From positions 1 through 64,000 of the forward strand of contig CAZMOB010000005.1 of the NCBI GenBank assembly GCA_964567995.1: DNA of 64,000 nt, read 5' to 3'. Position 1 is the first letter of the stretch; each line of letters begins with the position of its first letter. The translations under genes and the position numbers were made by a program. The notes beneath the pieces are model-generated. The model saw nothing but the letters and a program-made list of their open reading frames with translations. It was not told where the DNA came from and made no database searches. This document shows, piece by piece, positions 49,706 through 57,896 of the stretch. Source of the DNA: JAGOTP01 sp964567995 (lineage in GTDB: Bacteria; Patescibacteriota; Patescibacteriia; 2-12-FULL-60-25).

Positions 49706-50947
49706 ATGAAAGATACGATACGGAAGTTATTGTTGAAGCTCCAAACTGTCATGCGCACAGACCTCTTGTACGCAACTAAGGGCAGCTTCTGGCTGCTGCT
49801 CGGATCTGTTGGTGGATCATTCGCTTCGCTTATCGTTGCCGTCGTCTTTGCACGCTTCGTCCCGAAAGAAACCTATGGCAATTACAAATACGTTCTTTCA
49901 ACCGTTGGGCTACTGAGTGCCTTTACATTCACAGGATTGAGCGATGCCATTGTACGCTCAGTCGCGCGCGGCTTCGATAAATCGTTAGGTCTCGGGTTCT
50001 GGAAGAATTGGCAATGGAGTGCACTCATGATCGTGGGACTCGTCGGACTTGGAGGCTGGTATCTGTTTCAAGGCAATCTCGAACTGGGGTTCGGCATGCT
50101 TTTTGCAGCAGCCTTTGCACCGCTCTTGAATAGCGCCGCACTCTTTCCAGCCCTCCTTCAAGGAAAAAAAGAGTTCCGGGTAAATACCCTGTACAACATT
50201 TGGCGCAGCTTGCTTCCTGCCCTTGTTTTGATCATAGTGGTGCTATTTACTCAGAATATTATCGCTTTGGTGGCGGCTTATTTCATCGCGAATAGCGCCG
50301 TTACACTTTTCTTGTATAGAAAGACGCAGAAAACATTTATTACCAACGATAAAATAGATCCTGAAATGCTGTCGTTTGGGAAACACTTGAGCCTGGTTGG
50401 CATTATTGGCGCCGTCTCACTGTACCTGGATCGTATCTTGATCTTCCATTACTTAGGCGCAGCAGAAACGGCCATTTATTCGTTTGCGATCGCCTTTCCG
50501 GAGCAATTAGACTCAGTTGTTTCGAATCTACAAACACTCGCTCTCCCCAAGTTTTCTGCACGCTCCAAAGAAGATATCCAAAAAACCTTATTTCGAAAAA
50601 TTCTGATTGTTTTCCTAGCGCTTATTCCTGTCACGGGTCTCTATATCTTGGTCGCGCCAACCTTGTATCGTCTCTTCCTACCTCAATATATGGAGGCGGT
50701 TCCCTATACGATCGGCTATATTTTTGTCTTAATCGCAACTGGCACAGCACGACTGCCCATGGCTTTTTTAACATCCCAACATGCGATCAAAGAACGCTAC
50801 ATTATTGGAATATTTGCACCCATTTTGCGAATCGTACTTATGCTGGTCCTGATTCACACCTATGGCATCTGGGGCGTCATCTTCGCACGAGTTGTAACAA
50901 AGTACATCAATCTTCTTGTCGGACTTGTACTTGTACGACGTCTATAG
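49706..50947 (+). CDS. Polysaccharide flippase (Wzx/MATE-like)
   Basis: This 413-residue protein is almost all membrane, with about 11-12 helices (SFWLLLGSVGGSFASLIVAVV to LLVGLVLVRRL). FARFVPKETYGNYKYVLS near residue 50 is typical of oligosaccharide exporters that flip lipid-linked sugar units. It should export products of the surrounding glycosyltransferases. It overlaps the converging kdsA by 6 bases. The start context is TTTTTGCATG. Confidence 0.9.
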   Translation: MKDTIRKLLLKLQTVMRTDLLYATKGSFWLLLGSVGGSFASLIVAVVFARFVPKETYGNYKYVLSTVGLLSAFTFTGLSDAIVRSVARGFDKSLGLGFWKNWQWSALMIVGLVGLGGWYLFQGNLELGFGMLFAAAFAPLLNSAALFPALLQGKKEFRVNTLYNIWRSLLPALVLIIVVLFTQNIIALVAAYFIANSAVTLFLYRKTQKTFITNDKIDPEMLSFGKHLSLVGIIGAVSLYLDRILIFHYLGAAETAIYSFAIAFPEQLDSVVSNLQTLALPKFSARSKEDIQKTLFRKILIVFLALIPVTGLYILVAPTLYRLFLPQYMEAVPYTIGYIFVLIATGTARLPMAFLTSQHAIKERYIIGIFAPILRIVLMLVLIHTYGIWGVIFARVVTKYINLLVGLVLVRRL

Positions 50948-51772
50948 GGCCTTTACCACCCGATCAATCGCTTGCAGCGTCTTTAATACATCTTCTAGAT
51001 GTTCAAGGTGCAGCGAATTTGGGCCATCAACGGGTGCATTGTCTGGATCCTGATGGACTTCCATAAAGATCCCAGCAATTCCAACAGCTACAGCGGCACG
51101 GGCGAGAGGTGGAATCAAGGTACGGTCACCTCCGGACACGCCCGTTCCAGCGGAGGGGTACTGAACCGTGTGGGACGCATCAAAAATGATCGGATGACGT
51201 GTCGAACGCTTCATGACCTCCAGTCCACGCATGTCGACCACCACATTGTTATAGCCAAAACTAAACCCACGTTCAGTGATCAAGACACGGTCGTTCTTGG
51301 TTGCAAGCGCCTTTTTCAACATGTGGCCCGCATCATGCGGAGCGATGAATTGTCCTTTTTTGATATTTACCGCCATACCCGTCTCCGCAGCGGCTGTAAT
51401 CAAATCTGTTTGACGACTAAGCAGAGCCGGGATCTGAATCAAGTCGATCGCTCCTCCGATTAGTTTCGCATCATGCGCATTATGAATGTCTGTCGTGACG
51501 GGGATGCCAAGTTCTTCTCGTATTTCAGCTAGAATCTTTACCCCCTCCTCCATCCCAATACCACGAAACCCGCTGGCCGATGTTCGATTCGCCTTGTCGT
51601 ACGAAGCCTTGAAGACATAGCCGATCCCCAAACGCTGACAGATATCTTTGATCGCCCGCGCCATCATGAAGGCATGTTCACGCGATTCAAGTGAGTCTGG
51701 TCCGGCAATCAAGACGAACGGCAAATGGTTGCCGAAGCAGATGTTTCCGATCGAGACAGAATGAAAGTCCAT
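50942..51772 (-). CDS. kdsA: 3-deoxy-8-phosphooctulonate (Kdo-8-P) synthase
   Basis: KdsA condenses arabinose 5-phosphate with phosphoenolpyruvate to Kdo-8-P. From the ATG at 51772 (context TATTCCTATG) it has 276 residues. Matching regions are YVFKASYDKANRTSASGFRG, TDIHNAHDA, QIPALLSRQTDLI, DASHTVQYPS and EVHQDPDNAPVDGPNSL. The usual metal-site position (Cys in GPCxIES or Asn in GMNVLES) is Asp here (AGPDSLES), while the other three ligands (His, Glu, Asp) remain. It starts 10 bases after kdsD. Confidence 0.93.
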   Translation of the reverse strand: MDFHSVSIGNICFGNHLPFVLIAGPDSLESREHAFMMARAIKDICQRLGIGYVFKASYDKANRTSASGFRGIGMEEGVKILAEIREELGIPVTTDIHNAHDAKLIGGAIDLIQIPALLSRQTDLITAAAETGMAVNIKKGQFIAPHDAGHMLKKALATKNDRVLITERGFSFGYNNVVVDMRGLEVMKRSTRHPIIFDASHTVQYPSAGTGVSGGDRTLIPPLARAAVAVGIAGIFMEVHQDPDNAPVDGPNSLHLEHLEDVLKTLQAIDRVVKAL

Positions 51773-51782
51773 AGGAATAGGG

Positions 51783-52748
51783 TTAGACGACTTTATGTTC
51801 GACGATGGCATGCATATGAATAATACCGGCGATCTCCTGCTTCTCGTTTACAACGAACAGCGAAGTGATCTTATACGTTTCCATTTCATGCAGCGCCGTC
51901 TGCAGCGAGTCGCTTGGCGCAATCCTTTTTGGTTTCGCATGCATATAGTTCTTAATCGGTGCGTCATAGGAAAACGTCCCGCTGACCAAAATACGTCGGA
52001 TATCTCCATCGCTCAAAACGCCACACAACCGACCCCGAACATCCACAACTCCGATCACACCGAGTTTGGCATCATCCATCACTTGCAAGGCGTCTTTCAA
52101 GGATGTGTTTTGCCGAACCAGTGGCGTCTTCTTTTTGGGAAGCATCAGCTCTTTCACTTTCGTGAGACGTAAGCCCAAGGAACCTCCTGGATGGCTTTCA
52201 GCGAACTCTTTCGGGGAGATCCCTTTAGAAGCACTAACGCTTGACGCAAGATAATCACCGATCACAAGCGTCGCCATCGTACTCGCCATCGGGGCAATAT
52301 TGAACGGTGAACCCTCTTCTTTGATCTTGTATGTGAGAACAGCCGTACCCGCCTTCCCCAAGGTCGAATTAGCATTGCCCGTAATTGCGATGATCGGAAT
52401 CTGATAGCCACGAACACGTTGAACTAATTTGAGTAGCTCAGGGGTCTCGCCGCTATGCGATAAGGCGATCATCACATCCCCTTTTCCGATCAACCCAAGG
52501 TCTCCGTGGAACGCTTCCGCTGGATGCACGAACACAGCGGTAATATGCAGACTGATAAACGTAGCCGCTAACTTTACCCCAATATGACCGGATTTTCCGA
52601 TTCCCGATAAGATAACCTTGCCGGAAGTTCCCGATAAGATGGCGAGCGCTTTCTGCCATTCCTTAGACGGATTCGTTTCGATCGACCGAATCGCCGATTG
52701 GGCATTATGGAGAAATTTGGCTAAAGATAGATCTTTCTTAGCAGACAT
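51783..52748 (-). CDS. kdsD: Arabinose-5-phosphate isomerase (SIS + CBS)
   Basis: KdsD makes D-arabinose 5-phosphate, the substrate of KdsA. The ATG at 52748 gives 321 residues: a SIS domain with LSGIGKSGHIGVKLAATF, HPAEAFHGDLG and ALSHSGETPE, then two CBS repeats (VRQNTSLKDALQVM and APSDSLQTALHEME). It is the first gene of a kdsD-kdsA pair. The start context is GTCGACATG; a longer frame upstream overlaps the divergent gene. Confidence 0.94.
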   Translation of the reverse strand: MSAKKDLSLAKFLHNAQSAIRSIETNPSKEWQKALAILSGTSGKVILSGIGKSGHIGVKLAATFISLHITAVFVHPAEAFHGDLGLIGKGDVMIALSHSGETPELLKLVQRVRGYQIPIIAITGNANSTLGKAGTAVLTYKIKEEGSPFNIAPMASTMATLVIGDYLASSVSASKGISPKEFAESHPGGSLGLRLTKVKELMLPKKKTPLVRQNTSLKDALQVMDDAKLGVIGVVDVRGRLCGVLSDGDIRRILVSGTFSYDAPIKNYMHAKPKRIAPSDSLQTALHEMETYKITSLFVVNEKQEIAGIIHMHAIVEHKVV

Positions 52749-52809
52749 GTCGACCAGTATGCAGATAAAGCCTCTTTTTGACAACTGATTTTTTGAAGAC
52801 AGAGCCTGA

Positions 52810-52838
52810 TTGTGCAAGCGCTCTCTGCCCGGTATGAT
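52810..52838 (+). promoter_or_regulatory. Promoter of the GT4 glycosyltransferase gene
   Basis: TTGTGC (52810-52815) and TATGAT (52833-52838) are 17 bases apart. The leader would be about 18 bases, ending CCTAACCTATG, without an SD. Confidence 0.55.
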
Positions 52839-52862
52839 CAACATCGAAATCTCGCCTAACCT

Positions 52863-53957
52863 ATGCCAAAAAACCTCTTGTTCGTGTGCCAAACCTTTCA
52901 AGACACCTGCGGCTGGGGGCGGTTAGCAGGCTGGCTCGTCCGAGTCGCTATCGCTCAAGGATATCACGTCACCTGCGTAAGCGCGGATAAAGAAGGGGTA
53001 CTCCCCACCGGAGCAATAGCTGGACCACGGATCTTTGATTCAAATGATTCTTTTGTCCCAAAACTCCGCTCGGCTCTAGGTTTTTGGCGCTGGTTCCGAA
53101 CACAGCCGAAAGACGTAGTGGTGCATATTATTTCTGAACATCATTTTTGGTTAGCGCTTGGGATACGCCAACCCTCTATCGGCACTCTCCATGGAACGTA
53201 TTCCCGAATCGAACAACATGGCTCTAAGCTGTATCAACTACTCTTTCGATTAGGCATGAATCGCTTACGTCGACTTGGCGCCGTCTCACACTACACACAA
53301 CGACGCATGACCCAGGATTGGCGAGAGAAAACGACCGTTACTCAGCTTGGCGTCTCACCGCATTTACTTCAAGAACCATGGAAACCCGTTCAGTGGCAAA
53401 CACAAGCCACACATAAGGTTCTCTGTGTTGGAGCAATTAAGCCACGAAAGGGCTGCCTCGAATTGGTTGAAGGATTCGGAGTGTATGCGAAGACACATCC
53501 AAACTCCGCTCTCACCTTTGTTGGAGACTATAACGAACACGATCCCTACATCCAACACATCAAAACCCGTATTCAAGCGCTCGGACTGACGAACAAAGTT
53601 CTCCTGACCGGATCAATTCCTTCAGAAGAACTGTACGGCTGGTATCGTTGGTGCGATCTCTATGCGATGACGAATATCGATCAAGGCGGTTCATTTGAAG
53701 GCTTTGGGTTAGTTTTCTTGGAAGCAAACCTATTTGGAAAACCCGTACTGGGAGTAAAAAACACGGGTGGAGAGGAGGCGATAAGCGCTGAGACAGGGGT
53801 CACGATCGACAACGTCCAACCACAAACCATCGCTGAAGGCTTGGAAAAGGCCTTGAGTCGAACTGATTGGAATTTCTCTCCTTGGCTCCAAGAACATACC
53901 TGGGAACGTTTCTTCTCAGAGTACGAAAAAATCTATAATGAAGTGCGAGCTTCTTAG
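52863..53957 (+). CDS. Glycosyltransferase family 4
   Basis: This 364-residue GT-B enzyme opens with LFVCQTFQDTCGWGRLAGWL, a donor/acceptor loop typical of GT4. The C-terminal half has LCVGAIKPRKGCLELVEGF, LTGSIPSEELYGWYRWCDLYAM and the E-x7-E region FEGFGLVFLEANLFGKPV that binds the nucleotide sugar. The sugar is not predictable. It is divergent from kdsD and reads towards the pyrF-like gene. Confidence 0.9.
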   Translation: MPKNLLFVCQTFQDTCGWGRLAGWLVRVAIAQGYHVTCVSADKEGVLPTGAIAGPRIFDSNDSFVPKLRSALGFWRWFRTQPKDVVVHIISEHHFWLALGIRQPSIGTLHGTYSRIEQHGSKLYQLLFRLGMNRLRRLGAVSHYTQRRMTQDWREKTTVTQLGVSPHLLQEPWKPVQWQTQATHKVLCVGAIKPRKGCLELVEGFGVYAKTHPNSALTFVGDYNEHDPYIQHIKTRIQALGLTNKVLLTGSIPSEELYGWYRWCDLYAMTNIDQGGSFEGFGLVFLEANLFGKPVLGVKNTGGEEAISAETGVTIDNVQPQTIAEGLEKALSRTDWNFSPWLQEHTWERFFSEYEKIYNEVRAS

Positions 53958-53965
53958 CGAGTTGG

Positions 53966-54709
53966 TTAGGATCCAATTTCTGTAATAATCCGCCGGGCGG
54001 CTTCTGCCGGACCACCGATCGCTTCGGGCGGATGCGTGATCGGACGTCCAATAATAAGATAATCCACTCCTTGCGTGAGAGCCGCTTGAGGCGTGAGCGG
54101 TTTCTCATGCTGGTCAGCCGTCGCCCACGTTGGACGAATCCCTTGCATGGCAATGGGGATAGACGCAAAGCGGGCATCCTGCTTCAGGATTTGCAGTTCT
54201 TCCGGAGAAGAACAAATGAGCCCGTCCGCTCCCCCTTCAAGCGCGATCTCGGCAAAACGCACGACCACCTCCGCAAACGGCGCACCGTAGATACGCTCGC
54301 AGACTGGATCACTCGGCTGAAGCAACGTGCTGACGGCGAATAACAAGGCTGAACCCTTGGCCTTTGTCGCCATTGAGAGTGCTTCGGGTCCGACAGACGC
54401 ATGAACCGTGAATCCCCAGCAGCCTAAGTTGGCTATAGATTTCGCCACCTTCACTAAAGCGTCTTTCGTATTCATCGCTTTCGCATCGTACAAAATACGG
54501 ATCGATTCTTGTGGCCAGACTTCACGAATCACTTGCACCGCCTGCGGACCACCGACCACCAATTGCAGCTGAACACCCAATTTCACCGTGGTTATTCCTT
54601 GCGGACAGACAGCGCCTACTAGAGCTTGGAGATCTGGGATTGTCGCTACATCCGCCGCAACGATCACCCTCTGTTTATTCGTGATGTAATCAAACGATGT
54701 ACTTTGCAT
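53966..54709 (-). CDS. Orotidine 5'-phosphate decarboxylase-like protein with altered motif
   Basis: This 247-residue protein follows the OMP decarboxylase plan: VIVAADVATIPDLQALV, VKLGVQLQLVVGG, the central segment ILYDAKAMNTKDALVK, VHASVG and the C-terminal phosphate loop IIGRPITHPPEAIGGPAEAARRI. The catalytic D-x-K-x-x-D motif reads D-A-K-A-M-N, so the second Asp is Asn. It could be a degraded PyrF or another member of the superfamily. It stands alone, convergent with the GT4 gene. Confidence 0.75.
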   Translation of the reverse strand: MQSTSFDYITNKQRVIVAADVATIPDLQALVGAVCPQGITTVKLGVQLQLVVGGPQAVQVIREVWPQESIRILYDAKAMNTKDALVKVAKSIANLGCWGFTVHASVGPEALSMATKAKGSALLFAVSTLLQPSDPVCERIYGAPFAEVVVRFAEIALEGGADGLICSSPEELQILKQDARFASIPIAMQGIRPTWATADQHEKPLTPQAALTQGVDYLIIGRPITHPPEAIGGPAEAARRIITEIGS

Positions 54710-54760
54710 ACGTTCTTACTTTACTGGACCACAGAGAGAGAAACAAAAAACTCATAATCA

Positions 54761-54789
54761 TTGACCATTCATAGAAAAACTGGTAGGAA
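54761..54789 (+). promoter_or_regulatory. Weak promoter of the HAD cassette
   Basis: TTGACC (54761-54766) is followed after 17 bases by TAGGAA (54784-54789), a poor -10. The leader contains a hairpin GTTCC...GGAAC around a CCTCT/AGAGG stem (about 54804-54833). Confidence 0.3.
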
Positions 54790-54841
54790 CAATGGTTCCC
54801 CCTCTCCGAATAAGAGGAGGAACGGTTCACCAGAAGCTCCG

Positions 54842-54847
54842 AAAGGA
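54842..54847 (+). promoter_or_regulatory. SD of the HAD cassette
   Basis: AAAGGA lies 7 bases before the ATG at 54855 and selects it over an upstream in-frame ATG at 54792. Confidence 0.6.
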
Positions 54848-54854
54848 TGTGTGG

Positions 54855-55553
54855 ATGTCAACGGGAAAAAGACGATATCGCTACGTAATCTGCGACCAGG
54901 ACAACACCCTGGTCGCGAGCGAGCGTCTGTGGGAGGAGGTCGACGAGGCCTACTACCTGCAGCTGCTCGGACCGGAGCGCTGGGCCACCTGGAAGCCCAT
55001 CATGCTCAAGATGCGAAGTGACGGCATCCAGATGCCGGAACAGTTCGCACGTCTCAACACCACGTTCCAGTTCGAACATGATCCGACCGCGCTCAAGGAG
55101 GCACGGGAGGATGTCATGTTCGACATCTACCGGAAGAGCCTCAAGGCGCTCCCGGGAGCGAACGGGCTCCTCCATGCCCTGTACGCAGCAGACGTGACGA
55201 TCGCGGTCGCCTCTGGGATGTCCCGACGAATCATCGAGACCGTGCGTGAGATCATGGGCTGGCAGGACCTGTACAGCCAGGTTGCCTCGACCCACGAGTG
55301 CGGACCGGGCAAGTCCAAGCCCGCCCCCGATGTCCTCTGGCTCGCGGCGGAGCGCCTCGGCTGCCGTGACCCCTCCCAGGTCCTCACGATCGGCAACGAC
55401 GCGAAGGACTGGCAGGCATCGGTCGCAGCCGGCATGAGCTGCGTGATCGTACCCGACAGCGAGAACAGTCGGGCCGCCCTCCCCGATGACGCCGTCACCC
55501 GCGCGACCCTCCACGAGGTGCTACGCGACTTCTTCCTCCAACCGGCGGCTTGA
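54855..55553 (+). CDS. High-GC cassette: HAD-family phosphatase
   Basis: This 232-residue protein (MSTGKRRYRYVICDQDNTL) is a HAD hydrolase of the capped, phosphoglycolate-phosphatase-like subclass. Motif I is DQDNT, motif II VASGMS, motif III the Lys in GKSKPAPD, and motif IV TIGNDAKD. Sampled lines are 63-65% GC; it has an SD, and a terminator follows. It lies directly upstream of kdsB and close to kdsA/kdsD, where a Kdo-8-P phosphatase (KdsC) is otherwise missing. KdsC is usually a smaller, cap-less HAD, so this assignment is only a hypothesis. Confidence 0.85.
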   Translation: MSTGKRRYRYVICDQDNTLVASERLWEEVDEAYYLQLLGPERWATWKPIMLKMRSDGIQMPEQFARLNTTFQFEHDPTALKEAREDVMFDIYRKSLKALPGANGLLHALYAADVTIAVASGMSRRIIETVREIMGWQDLYSQVASTHECGPGKSKPAPDVLWLAAERLGCRDPSQVLTIGNDAKDWQASVAAGMSCVIVPDSENSRAALPDDAVTRATLHEVLRDFFLQPAA

Positions 55554-55572
55554 GCTCTTCAGCCGCCACACC

Positions 55573-55611
55573 ACGAGCCCTGCCCGCCCTGCGGACGGGG
55601 CTCGTACCTAT
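55573..55611 (+). terminator. Terminator of the HAD cassette
   Basis: ACGAGCCC pairs with GGGCTCGT over 8 bases around a GC-rich loop, followed by ACCTATTTT. The kdsB -35 box begins right after it. Confidence 0.7.
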
Positions 55612-55612
55612 T

Positions 55613-55641
55613 TTGACCCCCCGCACCAACTTCGCTACAGT
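55613..55641 (+). promoter_or_regulatory. Promoter of kdsB, leaderless
   Basis: TTGACC (55613-55618) and TACAGT (55636-55641) are 17 bases apart. The ATG lies 9 bases after the -10 box, so the transcript should begin at or just before the start codon. Confidence 0.6.
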
Positions 55642-55650
55642 TTTCATAGT

Positions 55651-56439
55651 ATGTCACAGCAACGCACCATCATCGTGATCCCCGCGCGCATGGGATCAAC
55701 GCGCTATCCTGGAAAACCGTTTGCCATGATCAAAGGCCAGACAATGATCGAACGTGTTTGGCGACTCGCTAAAGCTGTGCCAGGCGTTGATCGCGTGTCG
55801 ATCGCAACCGATCATGAAGAAATCGCAACACACGCTCGTGGTTTTGGCGCGGACGTTATCATGACGGATGAAGCCTGTCCGACGGGGTCAGATCGCGTGC
55901 TCGATGCCGTCAAAAAAAGTGGCGACGATGCGGAGATTATTTTCAACTTTCAAGGAGATGCCGTTCTAACGCCTCCCTGGATCATCGAGGATATTTTACG
56001 AGAGATGCAACAAGATCCGTCCGTCCAGATCGCTTCCCCCATGGTGCGCCTACAAGGAGCTGCGTTGGCAAAATTCGTTGAAGCGAAAAAGAACGGTATC
56101 ACAACCGGCACGTCAGTCGTGTTCGACCAGCACAAAAACGCGATGTACTTCAGTAAAGGACTCATCCCTTTCACACATCCGGGAAAAGAGATCACGGAAG
56201 TCTATAAGCACATTGGATTCTACGGCTATCGTCGAGCCACACTTGAGCGGTTTGTCGGATTCGCAGAGGGACGATTTGAGAAAGTGGAAAAACTCGAACA
56301 ATTGCGTGCTCTAGAAAATGGGGTGGCTATTCGCATGGTTGAAGTGGATCCGCGGGGACGTACCCTTGTTTCGATCGACCGACCAGAAGATGTTCAAACC
56401 GCCGAAGAAGTCATCGAGCGCGAAGGCGAGCTCATCTAA
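55651..56439 (+). CDS. kdsB: CMP-Kdo synthetase (3-deoxy-manno-octulosonate cytidylyltransferase)
   Basis: KdsB activates Kdo with CTP to CMP-Kdo. The 262 residues begin MSQQRTIIVIPARMGSTRYP with the nucleotide-binding GSTRYPGKP. They continue with VSIATDHEEIATHARGFGADV, TGSDRVLDAV, IFNFQGD and KHIGFYGYRRATLERF. The usual QGDEP motif is QGDAV here. It is followed by a histidine phosphatase gene 3 bases later. Confidence 0.9.
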   Translation: MSQQRTIIVIPARMGSTRYPGKPFAMIKGQTMIERVWRLAKAVPGVDRVSIATDHEEIATHARGFGADVIMTDEACPTGSDRVLDAVKKSGDDAEIIFNFQGDAVLTPPWIIEDILREMQQDPSVQIASPMVRLQGAALAKFVEAKKNGITTGTSVVFDQHKNAMYFSKGLIPFTHPGKEITEVYKHIGFYGYRRATLERFVGFAEGRFEKVEKLEQLRALENGVAIRMVEVDPRGRTLVSIDRPEDVQTAEEVIEREGELI

Positions 56440-56442
56440 GGT

Positions 56443-57048
56443 ATGCTGATCTATCTCGCACGCCACGGAAACACATTTCAACCAGACGAACCAGCTCGCT
56501 GGGTTGGAGCACGAACGGATCTTCCCCTCACCAAGACTGGGTTGAACCAAGCAGAAGCGGTCGCGACGTTTTTAGCCAATCAACCGACTCCTCCAACATT
56601 CATCTATTCGGGACCACTTACACGACAAGTCACAATGGCAAGCATTGTACAAAAAGCACTTCCTACCTCTCCAGAAGTGGTGGTCACAGAAGCGTTGAAT
56701 GAGCTTGATTACGGGTTATGGGAAAACAAAACAAACGAAGAGATCGATCTGACCTGGAAAGATGAGCAAGCTGCCTGGTCGAAACAAGGCGTGTGGCCTA
56801 AAGGTATTTTTGCGACTGAAGCAGAGGTATTTACGCAGCGTTTGCAGAGCTGGCTTGATACACTTGTACGTACACACGCTCAAGATGATGTGTGTTTTGC
56901 CGTTACCAGCAACGGCCCCCTACGCACGCTACGTACACGTATCGACGGATCTCTCGAAGGAAAGGTCAAAACAGGCCATCTCTGCTTGATCGAATACACA
57001 GATAGCCGATTTATTCTTCGTGAATGGAATATAAACCCAACCGTATGA
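56443..57048 (+). CDS. Histidine phosphatase family protein
   Basis: This 201-residue protein has the RHG motif (LARHGNTF) near residue 7 and the partner loop LNELDYGLWENKTNEEI of the phosphoglycerate mutase-like family. The later His expected in this family is replaced within VTSNGPLRTL, where Ser-Asn-Gly stands, so activity may be altered. It starts 3 bases after kdsB (context TAAGGTATG) and overlaps the next gene by ATGA. Confidence 0.8.
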   Translation: MLIYLARHGNTFQPDEPARWVGARTDLPLTKTGLNQAEAVATFLANQPTPPTFIYSGPLTRQVTMASIVQKALPTSPEVVVTEALNELDYGLWENKTNEEIDLTWKDEQAAWSKQGVWPKGIFATEAEVFTQRLQSWLDTLVRTHAQDDVCFAVTSNGPLRTLRTRIDGSLEGKVKTGHLCLIEYTDSRFILREWNINPTV

Positions 57049-57896
57049 AAACCATTTTCATCCATACCAACAATAAGCAGCTCTTGGGAGCAAAGCTTTC
57101 AGACTATTCAATTCGCCGAACACTCCGTCAGCCAAGCGAATATACGATTCAGATCATCAATGTCGATGATCTACCGGCTTTCAAAGACTTTGCCAACACG
57201 AGCTATCTTCGCCATGGCCACCGGGTTACCTATAACCCATTAGATTTGCAATCCTTTACATTGACCCGTTTTCTCCCCCCCGAGCTTATGAAGTACCAGG
57301 GGCAAGCGGTGGTCATGGATCCGGACATTTTCGCACTTGGAGATGTAGGAGCGCTATTCGACTTGCTAAAACCAGAATCAACCGTTCTCGCCTGCCCCAA
57401 AAAAAACGCATGGGACTCCAGCGTGATGGCCATGAATTGTGAGAAACTGCCACGTTGGAACACGCATCAAATCCTGACTGATTTACGAAACGGTGTTGAT
57501 TATGCCGATTGGATGACGCTAAAAAACGTTGAGGGAGTTCAATCATTGTCTCGTCTCTGGAATAATCTTGATACACTTACCCCAGACACAAAACTCATCC
57601 ATCTCACGAATCGCCTCACCCAACCCTGGAAGACTGGCTTACCGATTGACTTCCAAAGGAATCCTCTCCCAAAATTGTTTGGCTTCATTCCACGCGAACC
57701 ACTCTATCGCCTCATGGGAAAGATGCCAACAACTTATCAAGCCCATCCAGACCAAAACATTCAACGCTGGTTCTGCAGATTGGTAAAAGATGCGCTACAT
57801 GATCGGGCGATCACACAAACATTTGTTGAATCAGAGATCAGCAAAAGGCATGTTCGTCCGGATCTTTTGGAGTTTGTCGAGACGCTCACAGCTTGA
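57045..57896 (+). CDS. Putative glycosyltransferase (GT-A-like)
   Basis: The ATG at 57045 gives 283 residues, MKTIFIHTNNKQLLG. The pattern YSIRRTLRQPSEYTIQIINVDD, QAVVMDPDIFALGDV and SSVMAMNC resembles GT8-like nucleotide-sugar transferases, with DPDIF as a DxD-type metal site. The C-terminal half is less typical. It starts inside the stop of the histidine phosphatase gene and ends 11 bases into the converging gene. Confidence 0.7.
   Translation: MKTIFIHTNNKQLLGAKLSDYSIRRTLRQPSEYTIQIINVDDLPAFKDFANTSYLRHGHRVTYNPLDLQSFTLTRFLPPELMKYQGQAVVMDPDIFALGDVGALFDLLKPESTVLACPKKNAWDSSVMAMNCEKLPRWNTHQILTDLRNGVDYADWMTLKNVEGVQSLSRLWNNLDTLTPDTKLIHLTNRLTQPWKTGLPIDFQRNPLPKLFGFIPREPLYRLMGKMPTTYQAHPDQNIQRWFCRLVKDALHDRAITQTFVESEISKRHVRPDLLEFVETLTA

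Noticed and set aside
54858..55514. 218-aa minus-strand ORF opposite the HAD gene
   Set aside because: The plus strand has all four HAD motifs and an SD; the antisense frame is open only because of high GC.
21104..55553. Assembly chimera explaining the high-GC genes
   Set aside because: Four separate clean single-gene insertions, each with its own terminator, are hard to produce by misassembly, but it cannot be excluded without reads.
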